DNA of 64,000 bases, from the NCBI GenBank assembly GCA_035551355.1, contig DASZNF010000079.1, forward strand, positions 51,564 through 115,563, given 5' to 3'. The first letter of the stretch is position 1. Every line of letters begins with the position of its first letter. The notes below the pieces were generated by a model, which saw only the letters and a program-made list of their open reading frames with translations, was not told the DNA's origin and did not search any database. Below, piece by piece: positions 61,387 through 64,000 of this stretch. The DNA is from DATATV01 sp035551355 (GTDB lineage Bacteria; Actinomycetota; Actinomycetes; Mycobacteriales; Pseudonocardiaceae). The position numbers and the translations under genes are program-made.

Positions 61387-61419
61387 GTTTGCCTGGAGTT
61401 CACTCGGAAGCACCCGCAT
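61387..61419 (+). promoter_or_regulatory. PHO-box-like direct repeats upstream of ppk
   Basis: Three adjacent 11-base units, GTTTGCCTGGA, GTTCACTCGGA and AGCACCCGCAT; the second matches the PhoP unit G(G/T)TCAYYYRG fully, the first mostly, the third poorly. They lie 34 bases before ppk. PhoP regulates ppk in Streptomyces. Confidence 0.45.
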
Positions 61420-61452
61420 CGGCGGGTCGAAAATTCCGGCACATCGTGAACA

Positions 61453-63684
61453 ATGGCCTTTGTGAGCGGCGACAACGGCACCGAAGGCAGCTCCGGCGTG
61501 GTCAACACCCCGCCGGCGACCACGACCCCCTCGACTCCGACCGTGCCGGCCCCGGTGAGCGAGCCGGAGGCCAGGACCACGGTGACCTCCGCGCCCCCGG
61601 CGATGACCAGAACGCCGGCGATCGCCGACGACCTGCCCGAAGACCGCTACTTCAACCGGGAACTGTCCTGGTTGGACTTCAACTCCCGGGTGCTCGCACT
61701 GGCCGAGGACGCCTCACAGCCGCTGCTGGAGCGGGCCAAGTTCCTGGCCATCTTCGCCTCCAACCTGGACGAGTTCTACATGGTCCGGGTGGCCGGACTC
61801 AAGCGCCGCAACGAGACCGGCCTGCTGGTGCGCAGTGCGGACGGGCTGACCCCGCACGAGCAGCTGGCCTACATCGCCAAGCGCAACCAGGAACTGGTGG
61901 AGCAGCACTCCGCCGCGTTCGTCGACCACCTGCTGCCCGCGCTGGCTGACAACGGAATCCGCATCGTGCGCTGGGACGAGCTGGAGGAGGCCGACCGGCT
62001 GCGGCTGTCGAACTACTTCTCCGATCAGATCTTCCCGGTGCTCACCCCGCTGGCCGTGGACCCGACGCACCGCTTCCCCTACATCTCGGGGCTGTCGCTG
62101 AACCTCGCGGTGAGCGTGCGCGATCCGGCCGATGGCACCAGGCACTTCGCCCGGGTGAAGGTGCCGGCCAACGTGCCCCGGATGATCCGGGTGGAAACCG
62201 ACCGCCGGGACCGGCAAGCGTCGTTCCTGCCGCTGGAGGAACTGATCGCGGTGCACCTGCACGATCTGTTCACCGGCATGGAGGTCGTGGAGTACCACGC
62301 GTTCCGGGTGACCCGCAACGCCGACCTGGAGGTCGAGGAGGACCGGGACGAGGATCTGCTTCAGGCGCTGGAGCGGGAACTGGCGCAGCGCCGGTTCGGT
62401 CCGCCGGTGCGCCTGGAGGTCGGCGAGGACATGACCGACACCATGCTCGAACTCCTGTTGCGGGAACTGGAGATCGAGAAGGAGGACGTGGTCCACGTGC
62501 GCGGCAGGCTGGATCTGTCCTGTCTGTGGCAGATGTACGCGGTGGACCGCAACGATCTCAAGGACCCGGTGTTCGTGCCGGCCACCCATCCGGCGTTCGC
62601 CGAGCGGGAGACGCCCAAGAGCGTGTTCGCCACGCTGCGCGAGGGCGATGTGCTGGTGCACCACCCCTACGACTCGTTCTCCACGAGCGTGCAGCGGTTC
62701 ATCGAGCAGGCCGCGGCCGATCCCCGGGTGCTGGCCATCAAGCAGACGCTCTACCGCACCTCCGGCGATTCGCCGATAGTGGACGCGCTGGCCACCGCGG
62801 CCGAGGCGGGCAAACAGGTCGTCGCGCTGGTGGAGATCAAGGCCCGGTTCGACGAGGAAGCCAACATCGAGTGGGCCCGCACGCTGGAGAAGGCGGGCGT
62901 GCACGTGGTGTACGGCCTGCTGGGCCTCAAGACGCACTGCAAGGTTTCCCTTGTGGTGCGCCAGGAAGGCTCGACCATCCGCCGCTACTGCCATATCGGC
63001 ACCGGCAACTACAACCCCAAGACCGCCCGGCTGTACGAGGACATCGGCCTGCTCACCGCGGCGCCGACCATCGGCGCGGACCTGACCGACCTGTTCAACG
63101 TGCTGACCGGCTACTCGCGGCAGAGCACCTACCGCAATCTTCTCGTTGCCCCGCACGGCATCCGCCGGGGCGTGGTGAGCCGGATCGAGCGGGAGATCGA
63201 GCACGCCCGGGCGGGACGGCCGGCCGGCGTGACGTTGAAGGCCAATTCCCTGGTGGACGAACAGGTCATCGACGCGCTGTACCGCGCCTCCCAGGCGGGC
63301 GTGCCGGTGGACATCGTGGTGCGCGGGATCTGCGCGTTGACTCCGGGACGCCCGGGGCTGAGCGAACGCATCCACGTGCGGTCCATTCTGGGCCGGTTCC
63401 TGGAGCATTCCCGGATCATGCACTTCGCCGGCGAGAACGAGTTCTGGATCGGCAGCGCGGACATGATGCACCGCAATCTCGACCGGCGGGTCGAGGCGCT
63501 GGTCCGGGTCACGGATCCGAAACTCACCGAACACCTGGAATGGATCCTGAAGTCCGCGTTGGACCCGGAGACGCGCTGTTGGGTGCTGCGTCCGTCCGGA
63601 CAATGGGAACCATCTCCGGCCGACGGCGGAAAGGTCCGGGACCACCAGGTCGAACTGATGCGCCGGCATGCCGGGGCGGAGTGA
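61453..63684 (+). CDS. ppk: polyphosphate kinase 1
   Basis: A 743-residue enzyme polymerising the gamma phosphate of ATP to polyphosphate. After about 60 disordered Pro/Thr-rich residues comes YFNRELSWLDFNSRVL. The C-terminal phospholipase-D-like domains carry GLKTHCKVSLVVR and the phospho-acceptor histidine of CHIGTGNYNPKTARLYED; the second HIS block FAGENEFWIGSADMMHRNLD is near the end. Downstream mutT1 follows at once, as in mycobacteria. Confidence 0.97.
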   Translation: MAFVSGDNGTEGSSGVVNTPPATTTPSTPTVPAPVSEPEARTTVTSAPPAMTRTPAIADDLPEDRYFNRELSWLDFNSRVLALAEDASQPLLERAKFLAIFASNLDEFYMVRVAGLKRRNETGLLVRSADGLTPHEQLAYIAKRNQELVEQHSAAFVDHLLPALADNGIRIVRWDELEEADRLRLSNYFSDQIFPVLTPLAVDPTHRFPYISGLSLNLAVSVRDPADGTRHFARVKVPANVPRMIRVETDRRDRQASFLPLEELIAVHLHDLFTGMEVVEYHAFRVTRNADLEVEEDRDEDLLQALERELAQRRFGPPVRLEVGEDMTDTMLELLLRELEIEKEDVVHVRGRLDLSCLWQMYAVDRNDLKDPVFVPATHPAFAERETPKSVFATLREGDVLVHHPYDSFSTSVQRFIEQAAADPRVLAIKQTLYRTSGDSPIVDALATAAEAGKQVVALVEIKARFDEEANIEWARTLEKAGVHVVYGLLGLKTHCKVSLVVRQEGSTIRRYCHIGTGNYNPKTARLYEDIGLLTAAPTIGADLTDLFNVLTGYSRQSTYRNLLVAPHGIRRGVVSRIEREIEHARAGRPAGVTLKANSLVDEQVIDALYRASQAGVPVDIVVRGICALTPGRPGLSERIHVRSILGRFLEHSRIMHFAGENEFWIGSADMMHRNLDRRVEALVRVTDPKLTEHLEWILKSALDPETRCWVLRPSGQWEPSPADGGKVRDHQVELMRRHAGAE

Positions 63685-63685
63685 C

Positions 63686-64000
63686 GTGCGCGCCGCCGGA
63701 ACGGTGCTCTGGCGGCGAACCGAGGACGGTGACCAGGTCGAGGTGGCGCTGGTGCACCGGCCGCGCTACGACGACTGGTCCCTGCCGAAGGGGAAGTTGC
63801 ACGACGGCGAGACCGAACTCACCGCCGCGGTCCGCGAGGTCGAGGAGGAACTCGGCTCGCGGGTCGCCGTCTCACGCTTCATCAGCGCTGCCGCGTACGA
63901 CACGCACGGTGGTCGCAAGCAGGCGTGCTACTGGGTGATGCGGCACGTCGACGGTGAGTTCACGCCGAACGACGAGGTCGACGACGCCCGATGGTTGCCA
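63686..64000 (+). CDS. mutT1: Nudix hydrolase MutT1, partial
   Basis: The first 105 codons are in the window; the 3' end is cut by its edge. Nudix box GKLHDGETELTAAVREVEEELG is complete (G, E, REVEEEL). Mycobacterial MutT1 in this position sanitises 8-oxo-dGTP and cleaves diadenosine polyphosphates; a histidine phosphatase domain would follow beyond the window. GTG 63686 has GGAG upstream; ATG 63668, overlapping ppk, is in frame. Confidence 0.93.
   Translation, partial: MRAAGTVLWRRTEDGDQVEVALVHRPRYDDWSLPKGKLHDGETELTAAVREVEEELGSRVAVSRFISAAAYDTHGGRKQACYWVMRHVDGEFTPNDEVDDARWLP

Noticed and set aside
1..64000. tRNA, rRNA or tmRNA genes
   Set aside because: I looked for typical T-arm GGTTCGAATCC-like words with flanking stems and for rRNA core sequences in the spacers, and found none; a covariance scan would be more sensitive.

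Overview
The window is about 70% GC and carries core genes in the order known from the Mycobacterium tuberculosis chromosome between about Rv2915c and Rv2985. That order is amidohydrolase, ffh, glnD, glnB, amtB, ftsY, smc, acyP, mutM, rnc, rpmF/DUF177, sepIVA, coaD, rsmD, pyc, recG, DAK2 kinase, rpmB, ung, thiL, DUF3515, ddl, gpsA, plsC, fbiD, ppk and mutT1. GTG starts, four-base stop/start overlaps and a YbaB-like gene also fit a high-GC actinomycete. I infer a Pseudonocardiales-type organism; the genus cannot be read from the sequence. Most core genes lie on the minus strand.

Region by region: 150-2773 carries amidohydrolase and the SRP GTPase Ffh. 3196-7243 is the ammonium/PII operon amtB-glnB-glnD, with a GlnR-type box upstream. 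7433-8876 holds an RlmA-type methyltransferase and a TetR regulator. 8914-15175 is ftsY, a YbaB-like gene, smc and acyP. 15267-16549 holds two secreted or surface Thr/Pro-rich proteins. 16588-24551 is a complete potassium system, with a 28-codon membrane ORF, kdpF, A, B, C, D and E in one minus-strand operon. 24869-28518 has asnB-marR and a type II NADH dehydrogenase. 28573-32090 is mutM-rnc-rpmF-DUF177-sepIVA. 32200-36490 has a secreted guanyl RNase, a truncated acetyltransferase, coaD, rsmD and a HelD-type helicase. It is followed by a gene-poor gap with a decayed helD 3' end and a strong bidirectional hairpin. 36944-40321 is pyruvate carboxylase. 40552-43759 is an ABC importer resembling Ugp that has no ATPase. 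43906-44367 is a secreted protein whose last codons and stop are tandemly repeated.

44513-54239 continues the core (recG, DAK2 kinase, rpmB, ung, thiL, ddl), interspersed with a gamma-carbonic anhydrase, two GNAT proteins, a stand-alone Lrp ligand-binding domain and DUF3515. 54264-58863 is an accessory insert between ddl and gpsA. It holds a MocR/PdxR regulator divergent from two FMN-split-barrel proteins across an inverted repeat, then cysteine dioxygenase and a cystathionine gamma-lyase-like enzyme. 58921-64000 has gpsA-plsC, fbiD (F420 synthesis), ppk behind a PHO-box-like array, and mutT1 cut by the window edge.

Functionally the window combines nitrogen sensing and uptake, protein targeting (Ffh/FtsY), chromosome organisation, potassium homeostasis, anaplerosis, DNA repair and phosphate storage. 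The least explained parts are the MocR/FMN-protein locus, the HelD locus with its inverted repeat and remnant, and the stop-codon-containing tandem repeat.
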